64,000 nucleotides of DNA from Mucilaginibacter limnophilus. Its GTDB lineage: Bacteria; Bacteroidota; Bacteroidia; Sphingobacteriales; Sphingobacteriaceae. Shown piece after piece: positions 35,093 to 43,634 of this stretch (within the stretch, counting starts at the first letter, position 1; each line of letters begins with the position of its first letter). The position numbers and the translations under genes are program-made. Location: assembly GCF_004005815.1 (NCBI RefSeq), contig NZ_SACK01000007.1:62001-126000 (forward strand). Reading direction: 5' to 3'. A model generated the notes under the pieces. That model saw only the letters and a program-made list of their open reading frames with translations, searched no databases and had not been told where the DNA came from.

Positions 35093-36625
35093 ATGTTTAA
35101 AATTTTAGATTGTACACTGCGCGACGGCGGTTATTATACCAATTGGGACTTTGATACCGCGCAGGTTGACACCTATATCCAATCGTTAAACCGCTTGCCT
35201 GTTGAATATATAGAGTTAGGGTACCGGAGCCACCCGATGAAAGCTTATCACGGCAAGTACTTTTACTGCCCGGTGTATGAGCTTGAACGCATAAAAAAGT
35301 TGAGTAATAAAAAACTTGCTGTTATACTTAATGAAAAAGAAGTAAGCGCTCAAAATGTTGGTGATTTGCTGCAACCCTGCTCAGGTTTGGTTGATCTGGT
35401 GCGCATCGCCGTTACTCCGCAAAATTTAGGTAACAGCCTTGCACTTGCAGAAAAGATAAAAACAGTAGGATTTGAGGTTGCACTGAATGTAATGTACATG
35501 TCTAAGTGGCCGCAACAAAATAACTTGCCGACAAACCTGAAACAGCTTGACGGGCTTGCCGATTACTTTTACATGGTTGACTCATACGGTGGTGTTTACC
35601 CAGAGGACGTTAAGCAAACTATAGCCATGGTGCGTGAGCATACCTTGTGCAAAATTGGCTTTCACGGGCATAACAACCTTGAGCTGGCGCTGATAAATAC
35701 GCTTTCCGCGATTGATAACGGCGCTGACATTGTTGATGCTACCATTTTAGGAATGGGCAGGGGAGCCGGTAACCTGAAAACCGAACTGCTTTTAAGCGTA
35801 CTCAACACAAAGCATCAGCTTCAGGTTGATTTTAATGCACTGGGCAACGCGGTTGATTGCTTTGAACCTTTGTTGCAAAAACACCAATGGGGTACCAACG
35901 TGCCATATATGATATCGGGCACCAATTCGCTTCCGCAGAAAGATGTTATGGATTGGGTAACTACACGGCTGTATTCGTTTAATAGTATTGTACGTGCGCT
36001 TCAAAATCAAAAGAATAACATCAGCGACAATCAAAAGTGCGAGTTGTTTAAACCGCAAAAACAATACAGCAAGGTACTCATTATTGGCGGAGGGCCCTCG
36101 GCTACCAGCCATGCCGACGCGGTTAAGCAATTCATCAGCCGGTTTGATGATATAGCACTGGTACATGCCAGTTCAAAAAATTCAGCATCGTATAAGGATT
36201 TGGATGTAGATCAGTTTTATTGTCTGGTAGGTAACGAAGGGGACAGGCTGGAAAAGGCATTCGCCCGGGCACCGTTTAACGGTACATGTGTGCTGCCGCC
36301 TTATCCCCGTAAAATGGGCACCTATGTGCCGCCGTTTGTTAGCGAAAAAGCTTTTGAGGTGGAAAAAGTAACTTTTACTGATAAAGTGACTGATTCGCAT
36401 GCGGCGCTGGCATTGCAAACAGCGCTCGAATTAAAACCCAACGAAATATTTATTATCGGTTACGATGGTTATGCCGGTGGTATAAACGAAACTCAAATGA
36501 CCCTGATACAGGAAAATGAATATCTGTTTGGTGAATTTGAAAAGTATGCCGGCATCAAACTGCAATCGTTAACGCCTACGCGTTATAAAAAATTAAACGT
36601 TTCATCTGTTTACACGTTTATATAA
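35093..36625 (+). CDS. DRE-TIM aldolase fused to an MptE-like domain
   Basis: From ATG 35093 the protein has 510 residues. The N-terminal domain (1-300) is an HMGL/4-hydroxy-2-oxovalerate-aldolase-like barrel: DCTLRDGGYYTNWDF (R10, D11), metal ligands H191 and H193 in FHGHNN, and GMGRGAGNLKTE. The C-terminal part (about 325-510) has GGGPSA (332-337) and IFIIGYDGYAGG, a Rossmann-like MptE/DUF115-type domain. No acetaldehyde dehydrogenase partner is present. The next two genes are KdsB-like and a HAD phosphatase, with stop and start touching. I infer a pyruvate-type aldol condensation making a keto-deoxy sugar acid phosphate. Confidence 0.8.
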   Translation: MFKILDCTLRDGGYYTNWDFDTAQVDTYIQSLNRLPVEYIELGYRSHPMKAYHGKYFYCPVYELERIKKLSNKKLAVILNEKEVSAQNVGDLLQPCSGLVDLVRIAVTPQNLGNSLALAEKIKTVGFEVALNVMYMSKWPQQNNLPTNLKQLDGLADYFYMVDSYGGVYPEDVKQTIAMVREHTLCKIGFHGHNNLELALINTLSAIDNGADIVDATILGMGRGAGNLKTELLLSVLNTKHQLQVDFNALGNAVDCFEPLLQKHQWGTNVPYMISGTNSLPQKDVMDWVTTRLYSFNSIVRALQNQKNNISDNQKCELFKPQKQYSKVLIIGGGPSATSHADAVKQFISRFDDIALVHASSKNSASYKDLDVDQFYCLVGNEGDRLEKAFARAPFNGTCVLPPYPRKMGTYVPPFVSEKAFEVEKVTFTDKVTDSHAALALQTALELKPNEIFIIGYDGYAGGINETQMTLIQENEYLFGEFEKYAGIKLQSLTPTRYKKLNVSSVYTFI

Positions 36626-37342
36626 ATGGAATATATCGTTGTTATTCCGGCAAGGTACAAGTCGTCGCGTTTTCCGGGTAAGCCGCTTATTGATCTGAAA
36701 GGGAAAAGCATGTTGCAGCGCACTTATGAGCAGTGCCTTAAAGCGGTTGACAAAAGCCTAGTTTATGTGGCTACTGAAGACGAACGTATTGTGCAGCATT
36801 GCAAAGATCACGATATGAATGTACTGCTTACCTCAGACAATTGCCTAACCGGGACTGACCGTATTGCCGAAGTGTCAAAACAAATAAAAGCAGATTATTA
36901 CATAAATGTACAAGGCGACGAGCCTGTATTTAACCCTGATGATATCACAAAGATCATCGTCAGCCTGAAAGGGTATCCTGGTGAAATATTGAACGGTTAT
37001 TGTGCTATTAATACCGAAAAGCAGTACCGTAGCTTGTCGGTGCCCAAGGTTGTTTTTAAACCTGATGGCAGTTTGCTTTATATGTCACGCAGCTCCATAC
37101 CGGGTAACAAGGCGGGTAGTTTTGTTAAAGCATGGCGGCAGGTGTGTATTTATGCTTTTCCGTATGATGCTCTTCAGCAATTTGCGTCAACCTATCACAA
37201 AACACCGCTTGAAGAACAGGAAGATATTGAAATATTGCGATTTATCGAACTAGGGTTTGATGTGCGTATGCTTGAACTATCAGCCGATTCGGTAGCTGTT
37301 GATACACCCGAGGATATTGAAGAAGTACTTAAACGATTGTAA
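36626..37342 (+). CDS. KdsB-like CMP-sugar-acid cytidylyltransferase
   Basis: A 238-residue cytosolic enzyme with the nucleotide-binding loop IPARYKSSRFPGKPL (7-21), GTDRIAEV, VQGDEP (metal Asp/Glu) and a C-terminal VDTPEDIEEV. All are conserved in CMP-Kdo synthetase, and the length is near the normal 245-260. It begins directly after the aldolase stop codon and overlaps the phosphatase start by one base. Because the housekeeping kdsB usually sits elsewhere, this copy probably activates the product of the neighbouring aldolase instead of Kdo; this is inferred from context. Confidence 0.85.
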   Translation: MEYIVVIPARYKSSRFPGKPLIDLKGKSMLQRTYEQCLKAVDKSLVYVATEDERIVQHCKDHDMNVLLTSDNCLTGTDRIAEVSKQIKADYYINVQGDEPVFNPDDITKIIVSLKGYPGEILNGYCAINTEKQYRSLSVPKVVFKPDGSLLYMSRSSIPGNKAGSFVKAWRQVCIYAFPYDALQQFASTYHKTPLEEQEDIEILRFIELGFDVRMLELSADSVAVDTPEDIEEVLKRL

Positions 37343-37971
37343 TGCTGCAAAAATATAAAGTTATATTATGGGATTTTGACGGCGTGATTATGGATTCGAT
37401 GCCTGTCCGTACCAAAGGCTTTGCCGAAGTGTTAAAAGATTACCCGACTGAACAGGTACAGCAGTTGCTTGATTTTCATGAAGTAAATGGTGGTTTATCC
37501 CGCTACTATAAGTTCAGGTATTTTTTTGAAAAGATCCGTAATGAAGAGATCACTGAAGAACAAGTGCTTGCCCTGGCTGAAAAGTTTTCGGTGATCATGC
37601 TGTCATTACTACAGGATGAGACTTTGCTGATACCTGATGCTTTAGGGTTTATAAAACAAAATGCTACCAGATACATCATGCACGTTGTATCCGGATCTGA
37701 TCAAACCGAATTGCGTACCATTTGCGGTGCGGTTGATATTCAGCAATACTTTAAATCAATACATGGTTCGCCTACTTCTAAAATTGAACTGGTGCGGCAG
37801 ATTATTGCTTTTAACGATTACAAGAAAAGTGATGTGGTTTTAATAGGTGATTCGGTAAATGATTTTGATGCAGCCGTTGCAAATGGGATTGATTTTTGCG
37901 GATACAATAACCAGCATGTAAGCGGCCTTTCGGGCAGCTACATTAATTCATTTGCAGATTTATTAAAATAA
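37342..37971 (+). CDS. HAD-family phosphatase
   Basis: The 209-residue protein has HAD motif I D11-x-D13 (ILWDFDGVIMDS), motif II VVSGSDQTEL, a lysine in SKIELVRQII and motif IV VVLIGDSVNDFDAA. The four-helix cap between motifs I and II is of the phosphoglycolate-phosphatase type. Its ATG overlaps the last base of the KdsB-like gene. In the pathway suggested here it would remove the phosphate from the keto-deoxy sugar acid before or after condensation, a role like KdsC. Confidence 0.85.
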   Translation: MLQKYKVILWDFDGVIMDSMPVRTKGFAEVLKDYPTEQVQQLLDFHEVNGGLSRYYKFRYFFEKIRNEEITEEQVLALAEKFSVIMLSLLQDETLLIPDALGFIKQNATRYIMHVVSGSDQTELRTICGAVDIQQYFKSIHGSPTSKIELVRQIIAFNDYKKSDVVLIGDSVNDFDAAVANGIDFCGYNNQHVSGLSGSYINSFADLLK

Positions 37972-37994
37972 AAACCTTTACTATTTTAGCTCCT

Positions 37995-38306
37995 ATGGAA
38001 GAACAGAACGAAAACCAGCTTAACATAGAACTATCAGAAGAAATTGCGGAGGGTGTGTACTCTAACTTGGCTATCATCACGCATTCAAACTCAGAGTTTG
38101 TGCTCGATTTTATACGGGTTATGCCTGGTGTGCCTAAAGCAAAAGTAAAATCACGCATTATACTTACCCCTGAGCATGCCAAGCGCCTGTTAACGGCTTT
38201 GGAAGATAACATTAACAAATTTGAAAATATCAACGGCCGCATTCGCATCCCTGAAGAAAATAACGGCTTCCCGATGAACTTCGGCGGACCGGTTGGTCAG
38301 GCGTAA
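37995..38306 (+). CDS. DUF3467 protein
   Basis: A 103-residue soluble protein with the DUF3467 pattern: the IELSEEIAEGVYSNLAIITH start, SEFVLDFIRVMPGVPKAKV, RIILTPEHAKRLLTALEDNI and a Gly/Pro-rich tail. It is widespread in Bacteroidota, small and of unknown function. It follows the HAD gene by 23 bases, and a short AT-rich stretch ahead of it (ctattttag) may contain its own promoter. A large hairpin repeat and a terminator come after it. Confidence 0.85.
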   Translation: MEEQNENQLNIELSEEIAEGVYSNLAIITHSNSEFVLDFIRVMPGVPKAKVKSRIILTPEHAKRLLTALEDNINKFENINGRIRIPEENNGFPMNFGGPVGQA

Positions 38307-38328
38307 ACAAACATTATAGTTATTATAT

Positions 38329-38418
38329 AAAGCGTCATTGCGAGGAACGAAGCAATCTCTAAGCTTTTAGGCAGGTTTGCGTGAGTAGAGATTGCTTCGT
38401 TCCTCGCAATGGCGCTTT
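38329..38418. repeat. REP-like inverted repeat, 32-bp arms
   Basis: The arms 38329-38360 and 38387-38418 are reverse complements with one mismatch and a 26-base spacer. The arm contains cgtcattgcgaggaacgaag, a sequence commonly seen as dispersed palindromic repeats in Bacteroidota genomes. It lies in the gap between convergent genes, as such elements usually do. Confidence 0.85.
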
Positions 38419-38424
38419 AAAACA

Positions 38425-38458
38425 AAAAATCCCGCTTTAATATTAAAGCGGGATTTTT
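38425..38458. terminator. Bidirectional terminator between convergent genes
   Basis: A 16-bp perfect stem (aaaaatcccgctttaa with its complement) with a 2-base loop is A-rich on one side and T-rich on the other. It can serve both the DUF3467 gene and the convergent nucleotidyltransferase gene. Confidence 0.85.
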
Positions 38459-38475
38459 ATAGAGTGGTCTAAAGC

Positions 38476-39378
38476 TTACGCCCAAAGATTCTCAGGATAA
38501 ACACCTTGTGCCAACAGGTCAGAAATGCTTTGCTGTACAATTGGCTTATCTTCTTTATAAGTAACACCAAACCATTTGTTAGCGGTAGGAATCACTTTAA
38601 ATTTAGCGGTACCTGATTTTATCAGTTCATCAGCAACCAGCGGTATAAAAAATTCGGCTTTAGGGTTGCTTTCGTTTGCTTCAACAAACGCTTTAAACAT
38701 AGGCTCGCTTTGCTCAAAAACCGCAGGAGTGAAGCCCCAGAAGTTCATTGATACACGGGCATCATTTGGCAGCGGGTGTTCTTCGCCATTCTCTTTATAG
38801 GCAACGGTACCGTCTTCTTTAAAATAAACTTCGGTACGCTCGTTAATACCAACCATGTTGCCGTTTTCGTCAACTTTACAAACACCGCGCGATACTGAAC
38901 CATTGTCTGACAAGGTTTTGTCTATCTGGTAGCCAATAAGCGAGTAGTTATCGTCAGCAACTTCAGTAGTGAGGAATTTTGCCATTTTTTCAAAAGCGTC
39001 GTAACCGTAAAAGTCATCAGCGTTAATTACACAAAATGGCTCTTTTACCTGGTTACGGGCTGCTAATACGGCATGAGCTGTACCCCATGGCTTAGCGCGT
39101 TCAATTTCTTTATCAATACCAAAAGGTTTCAGGTCGAAGCTTTGAAATACATAATCTGTTTCAATGCGTCCGTTAAGTTTTGGCTCAAATATAGCCTTGA
39201 ACGACTCGGCAAACTCCTCGCGGATGATAAAGCTGATTTTACCGAAACCGGCTTTAATAGCATCATAAATAGAATAATCAATAATGGTTTCGCCGTTCGG
39301 GCCAAAGCCATCAACCTGTTTCATGCTTCCGTAACGGCTTGCCATGCCTGCGGCTAATATCAGTAGCGTTGGTTTCAT
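38476..39378 (-). CDS. Sugar-phosphate nucleotidyltransferase
   Basis: The 300-residue cytosolic protein begins LLILAAGMASRYGSMKQVDG, the nucleotide-binding motif of the RmlA/GlmU-like fold (G-x-x-x-R-x-x-x-x-K). It continues with FCVINADDFYGYDAF, where the D-D metal site is the equivalent of D-G-D. The length fits a single-domain NDP-sugar pyrophosphorylase without a left-handed beta-helix. The exact sugar is unknown. The gene is monocistronic and converges on the DUF3467 gene. Confidence 0.88.
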   Translation of the reverse strand: MKPTLLILAAGMASRYGSMKQVDGFGPNGETIIDYSIYDAIKAGFGKISFIIREEFAESFKAIFEPKLNGRIETDYVFQSFDLKPFGIDKEIERAKPWGTAHAVLAARNQVKEPFCVINADDFYGYDAFEKMAKFLTTEVADDNYSLIGYQIDKTLSDNGSVSRGVCKVDENGNMVGINERTEVYFKEDGTVAYKENGEEHPLPNDARVSMNFWGFTPAVFEQSEPMFKAFVEANESNPKAEFFIPLVADELIKSGTAKFKVIPTANKWFGVTYKEDKPIVQQSISDLLAQGVYPENLWA

Positions 39379-39626
39379 TTTTTATGGTATTTTTAAAGGT
39401 TTTACAAGTGATGTAAGGTTTAAACTAAATAAATGTTTTTTTGCCGAAATTGTTTAGTTAATGTTAAGGTCGATGTAGTATTATATTAAATCGTTATTAA
39501 TATTTCAATTATCAATAATTCAACAAATCAGCGGCAATAATAAAAATTTTAAATGGTTTTGCAGGTATTTTCGGTCATTTTGTTAATTGAAAATAATTTA
39601 GGTTAACTGTCTGATTTACAATTATA

Positions 39627-40760
39627 ATGAATATTAGTTACATCACCACCTATAATGCCGAAGATGTTCACCAATGGTCGGGTCTTGGGTACTATATAGC
39701 ATCAGCGCTAAGGCAGCAGAAAGCTGATCTCGACATGGTGGGTGATATAAATATTCAGGTACCGAAATATTATGATTTTAAGAGTAAGATATATGGCCGT
39801 TTAGGTAAACGCTTTCTGCCTGAAAGAGAGCCACGGCTTGTTAAGCAGGCAGCACGGCAGGCAGAAAGCCGTATAAAACTTTCAACCGATATAATCTTTT
39901 CTCCCTCAACAATACCATTGGCTTATATAAAAAGTAACAGGCCGAAAGTATTTTATACCGATGCAACCTTTGCCGGTATGATTGATTACTATCCCTTTCT
40001 TACCAATATTTGTGCTGAAAGCATCAGGCATGGAAACGAGGTGGAACAAGCCGCGCTTGATAGTTGTTCGCTGGCTTTCTATTCATCTGATTGGGCGGCG
40101 CGTTCGGCCGTTGAAAATTATAATGTAAATCCTGCAAAAGTTAAAGTTATGCCGTTTGGAGCCAATGTAGATGATAGTCGTGTACTTAGCGATATCCGGG
40201 CAATAGTTCACAAAAGGGACACCACAACGTGCCATTTGTTGTTTTTAGGCGTTGAATGGGAACGCAAGGGAGGCAACATTGCTGTTGAAGTTGCCAGATT
40301 ACTTAATGAAAACGGATTGCCGACGGTTTTGCATGTGGCAGGTATACCTGCAAATGTCCTGCACAACAAGCCGCTATATATTATTGATCATGGCTTCATC
40401 AGTAAACATACTGTTGAAGGCGCGAACAAATTATGTAACCTGTTCAACCAATGCCATTTCCTGCTATTGCCCACTCGTGCCGATTGTACGCCGGTTGTTT
40501 TTCCGGAGGCCAATTCATTTGGCATGCCATGTATTACAACTAATACCGGCGGAATCTCATCGGTTATAAAAGATGATATAAACGGCAAAATGTTCACTTT
40601 GCAAACTAATGCGGCTGAATATGCGGCATATATACATAATCAGTTTCTCAATTATAACGCCTATCAGCAGCTTTGCCTCTCATCGTTTAACGAATATGAT
40701 ACCCGCCTTAACTGGAATGCCTCAGGCTGTGCCATAATGGATTTGTTAAAGGCATTATAA
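39627..40760 (+). CDS. Family 4 (GT-B) glycosyltransferase
   Basis: A 377-residue cytosolic or peripheral enzyme. Its N-terminal Rossmann half starts ISYITTYNAEDVHQWSGLGY. The C-terminal half shows LLFLGVEWERKGGNIAVEVA, the donor-binding R-K-G segment, and LLPTRADCTPVVFPEANSFG, then MPCITTNTGG, the E-x7-E type motif of GT4. The 248-base AT-rich gap ahead of it shows no other gene. The next gene starts 24 bases later and may be cotranscribed. Confidence 0.88.
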   Translation: MNISYITTYNAEDVHQWSGLGYYIASALRQQKADLDMVGDINIQVPKYYDFKSKIYGRLGKRFLPEREPRLVKQAARQAESRIKLSTDIIFSPSTIPLAYIKSNRPKVFYTDATFAGMIDYYPFLTNICAESIRHGNEVEQAALDSCSLAFYSSDWAARSAVENYNVNPAKVKVMPFGANVDDSRVLSDIRAIVHKRDTTTCHLLFLGVEWERKGGNIAVEVARLLNENGLPTVLHVAGIPANVLHNKPLYIIDHGFISKHTVEGANKLCNLFNQCHFLLLPTRADCTPVVFPEANSFGMPCITTNTGGISSVIKDDINGKMFTLQTNAAEYAAYIHNQFLNYNAYQQLCLSSFNEYDTRLNWNASGCAIMDLLKAL

Positions 40761-40783
40761 ATTTTGTGCGTAATTTAGCGGCA

Positions 40784-42622
40784 ATGGGGTATAAAAGTTT
40801 ACAAGCCTGCATTGCCGATCTGGAAAAGCATGGCCATTTGGTGCGTATAAAACAAGAGGTTGATCCATATCTGCAAATGGCTGCTATACACTTGCGGGTG
40901 TTTGAAAATAATGGTCCGGCGATACTTTTCGAAAACGTAAAAGGGAGCAAGTTTCCGGCTGTATCAAATCTGTTCGGCACGTTAGAAAGGTCGAAATTCA
41001 TTTTTCGTGATACGCTTGAAAAGGTTAAAAAACTTGTCGACATAAAAAATGATCCGCTTAAAGCAATAAAGCAGCCGTTTAAGTATGCCGATGTAGCGCT
41101 TACAGCGTTATCGGCCTTGCCTATGCGGTCGGGTACCGATGCCCCTATAAAATATGGCCGTACCCAAATAAGCGAATTACCGCAAATTGTGAACTGGCCC
41201 ATGGATGGTGGTCCGTTTGTTACCATGCCCCAGGTTTATACCGAAGATGCTGATAAACCCGGCATCATGAACGCTAACCTTGGTATGTACCGCATCCAGC
41301 TTGCCGGTAACGAGTATGTTCAAAACCAAGAGATAGGCCTGCATTATCAACTGCATCGTGGTATCGGCGTACACCAAACTAAAGCGAACGCAAAAGGTCA
41401 GCCTCTTAAGGTGAGCATATTTGTTGGTGGTCCGCCATCGCACCCGGTAGCTGCTGTTATGCCCTTGCCCGAAGGTCTGTCGGAGATGACTTTCGCGGGA
41501 GCTTTGGGTAACCGCCGTTTCAGTTATTTTTATGATGACGAGGGCTTTTGTATAAGTGCCAATGCTGATTTTGTGATAACCGGCACTGTTTATCCACATG
41601 AAAATAAACCGGAAGGCCCGTTTGGCGATCACCTTGGTTACTACAGCTTAACGCATCATTTTCCATTAATGAAGGTGCATAATGTGTATCACCGTAAGGA
41701 TGCAATATGGTCGTTCACGGTAGTTGGCCGCCCGCCGCAGGAAGATACCAGCTTTGGCGCATTGATACATGAGATAGCCCGTTCGGCTTTACCCAAAGAA
41801 ATACCCGGATTGCATGCAGTAAACGCTGTTGATGCTGCAGGGGTGCATCCGCTGTTGTTCGCCATAGGCAGTGAGCGTTATACACCTTATATAAAAGAAC
41901 GCCGCCCGCAGGAAATATTAACAATAGCTAACCATATTTTGGGCAAAAATCAACTTAGCCTTGCAAAATACCTTTTGATAGCCGCCCATGAGGATAATCC
42001 TCTATTGGACATACACGATATAGGTGCTTTCCTGAAACATATATTGCAGCGCGCCGACTTTACCCGCGACTTACATTTTTATACCAAAACCACCATTGAT
42101 ACACTTGATTACAGTGGCAGCGGACTAAATAGCGGCAGCAAAGTAGCCATTACAGTAGCCGGAGATATAAAACGTGAGCTGTGGAATGAATTGCCGGTTG
42201 GTTTCAGCCTGCCGCGGCCATTTACCGGGTTTAAAATGGCTATGCCGGGCGTACTGGCGGTTGAGGTACCTGCCAACATAAAAAGCAGCGATATCAGCCT
42301 GATGGTAGAGATACTGGAAGAACACTTCACCGGTATGAACTTAAACGGCTTGCCATTGATTATTTTTTGTGATGATGCCGGCTTCACCGCGCAAAACATC
42401 AATAACCTGGTTTGGGTAACCTTTACCCGCAGCAACCCATCACACGATATTTATGGTATAGGTAGCGTTACTGAACATAAGCACTGGGGCTGTACCGGTC
42501 CGCTGATTATTGACGCGCGCATTAAACCGCACCACGCACCTGTGTTGGAAAGAGATCCTGCCGTTGAGAAACTGGTTGATAAAATGGGAGAAAAGGGTGG
42601 TGAGTTGTATGGAGTGATATAA
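40784..42622 (+). CDS. UbiD-family decarboxylase
   Basis: From ATG 40784 the protein has 612 residues, in the range of menaquinone-type UbiD enzymes. The prenyl-FMN/metal region HENKPEGPFGDHLGYYS, the IHLRVFENNGPAILFENVKG start and VGGPPSHPVAAVMPLP are all characteristic. It needs prenylated FMN from a UbiX-type enzyme, which is not in the window. In Bacteroidota this gene is assigned to menaquinone biosynthesis. A GTG start 18 bases earlier is possible. Confidence 0.9.
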   Translation: MGYKSLQACIADLEKHGHLVRIKQEVDPYLQMAAIHLRVFENNGPAILFENVKGSKFPAVSNLFGTLERSKFIFRDTLEKVKKLVDIKNDPLKAIKQPFKYADVALTALSALPMRSGTDAPIKYGRTQISELPQIVNWPMDGGPFVTMPQVYTEDADKPGIMNANLGMYRIQLAGNEYVQNQEIGLHYQLHRGIGVHQTKANAKGQPLKVSIFVGGPPSHPVAAVMPLPEGLSEMTFAGALGNRRFSYFYDDEGFCISANADFVITGTVYPHENKPEGPFGDHLGYYSLTHHFPLMKVHNVYHRKDAIWSFTVVGRPPQEDTSFGALIHEIARSALPKEIPGLHAVNAVDAAGVHPLLFAIGSERYTPYIKERRPQEILTIANHILGKNQLSLAKYLLIAAHEDNPLLDIHDIGAFLKHILQRADFTRDLHFYTKTTIDTLDYSGSGLNSGSKVAITVAGDIKRELWNELPVGFSLPRPFTGFKMAMPGVLAVEVPANIKSSDISLMVEILEEHFTGMNLNGLPLIIFCDDAGFTAQNINNLVWVTFTRSNPSHDIYGIGSVTEHKHWGCTGPLIIDARIKPHHAPVLERDPAVEKLVDKMGEKGGELYGVI

Positions 42623-42701
42623 TTATTGTCACACGTCATTACGAAGTAGTCTGCTTAAGTTTCGTGCTTCGTTAGGAAGGGGGTGTGCTTTCTTGAATGT
42701 T

Positions 42702-43047
42702 AGTGGATGTACTTCTTTCTTTTGCCGTAAAAGAAAGAAGTACCAAGAAAGAAACCTCGCGGCTGCACCCTGGCCTTTTGAAGTTAGTGCTATGGCTTGG
42801 CCTTTACTTCCCGGCCATGCTGATGCCGCATTGTTCAGGTTATTAAAGGTTTATCAGGCTCTGTTTTACTCGACCCAGAAAGGGTAAATACTTAACAAGT
42901 GGATTTGCTTTTAAAATGCGGGCAAAGGCCCCTCCGGAAAACCGTGGCCGGGAGTTTTGCCTGTGTGTTTGGTAGGTTTTTTCCGGATAGGCATTTTCTT
43001 TTGGTTCATTTTCTTTGTGGCTATGACAAAGAAAATGAACATCCACT
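42702..43047. repeat. 346-bp element with hairpin-bearing inverted ends
   Basis: The left end is AGTGGATGT (42702-42710) running into a perfect 15-bp hairpin (42709-42723 with 42729-42743). The right end is the inverse: a perfect 14-bp hairpin (43004-43017 with 43027-43040) followed by acatccact (43039-43047). The inside has no credible gene; open frames here have unnatural composition. A partial copy of the left end lies at 56048-56080. This covers most of the 498-base gap between the UbiD gene and the next lipoprotein; the rest, including a degenerate cgtcattacg tract near 42630, holds nothing I can name. Confidence 0.7.
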
Positions 43048-43120
43048 GGCTTGCATAAATCACTCTGCCATTCCTAACGGAGAACTGAGCTTAAAAAATT
43101 TCGACATTATTACTCCCAAA

Positions 43121-43522
43121 TTACTGCTGCTGCACAAAATTCGCCAATTCAGTCGTTGTTTCATAACTCACACCTTTATACCGCGTTACTTTACTGTCCA
43201 TGCAAACAGTATCAACACTGCCATCAGTATTGGTGAGCAGTATTTTTCCACGCACATCAGGCTCATAACTATTGTCGGTACGGTATAAGGCGTCAATCAG
43301 CTTGGTTAGTTTGTCCAGCTGTGCTTTATCGGTAATCGTTTTGCTGTGCCATTTGTCTTTATAATAGTAATCGAACTTATCACACGTAACGTTGAACATG
43401 GTTTCGGTTTGAAAGGCAACAACTTCCATTGTGGCCGACTTAAGTTCGTTGGCCGGTTTGTCTGGTCCGCATGAGGCAGTAAGCAGCAAAAGCGCTAACG
43501 ACAAGTTATACAGGTGTTTCAT
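43121..43522 (-). CDS. Hypothetical lipoprotein
   Basis: A 133-residue protein with signal LYNLSLALLLLTASC and lipobox Cys. The mature domain contains TETMFNVTCDKFDYYYKDKW, LDKLTKLIDALYRTDNSYEP and VCMDSKVTRYKG. It is conserved in style with small uncharacterised Bacteroidota lipoproteins, but I cannot name a family. It is divergent from the Ada-like gene with a 112-base gap. Confidence 0.7.
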   Translation of the reverse strand: MKHLYNLSLALLLLTASCGPDKPANELKSATMEVVAFQTETMFNVTCDKFDYYYKDKWHSKTITDKAQLDKLTKLIDALYRTDNSYEPDVRGKILLTNTDGSVDTVCMDSKVTRYKGVSYETTTELANFVQQQ

Positions 43523-43634
43523 TTTTCAGGCTGTTATTCATATCAAAAATAGTATTTTTAAACAAGGTAACTGAGCAAGATACGGGTTTTATTGCCTGCC
43601 GCCTACAGGTAATTTTGATGTAAATAATACGACA

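Noticed and set aside
42899..43288. 129-codon plus-strand frame across the repeat element and lipoprotein gene end
   Set aside because: It runs over the hairpin repeat and antisense to a real lipoprotein gene; the translation has no domain-like features.
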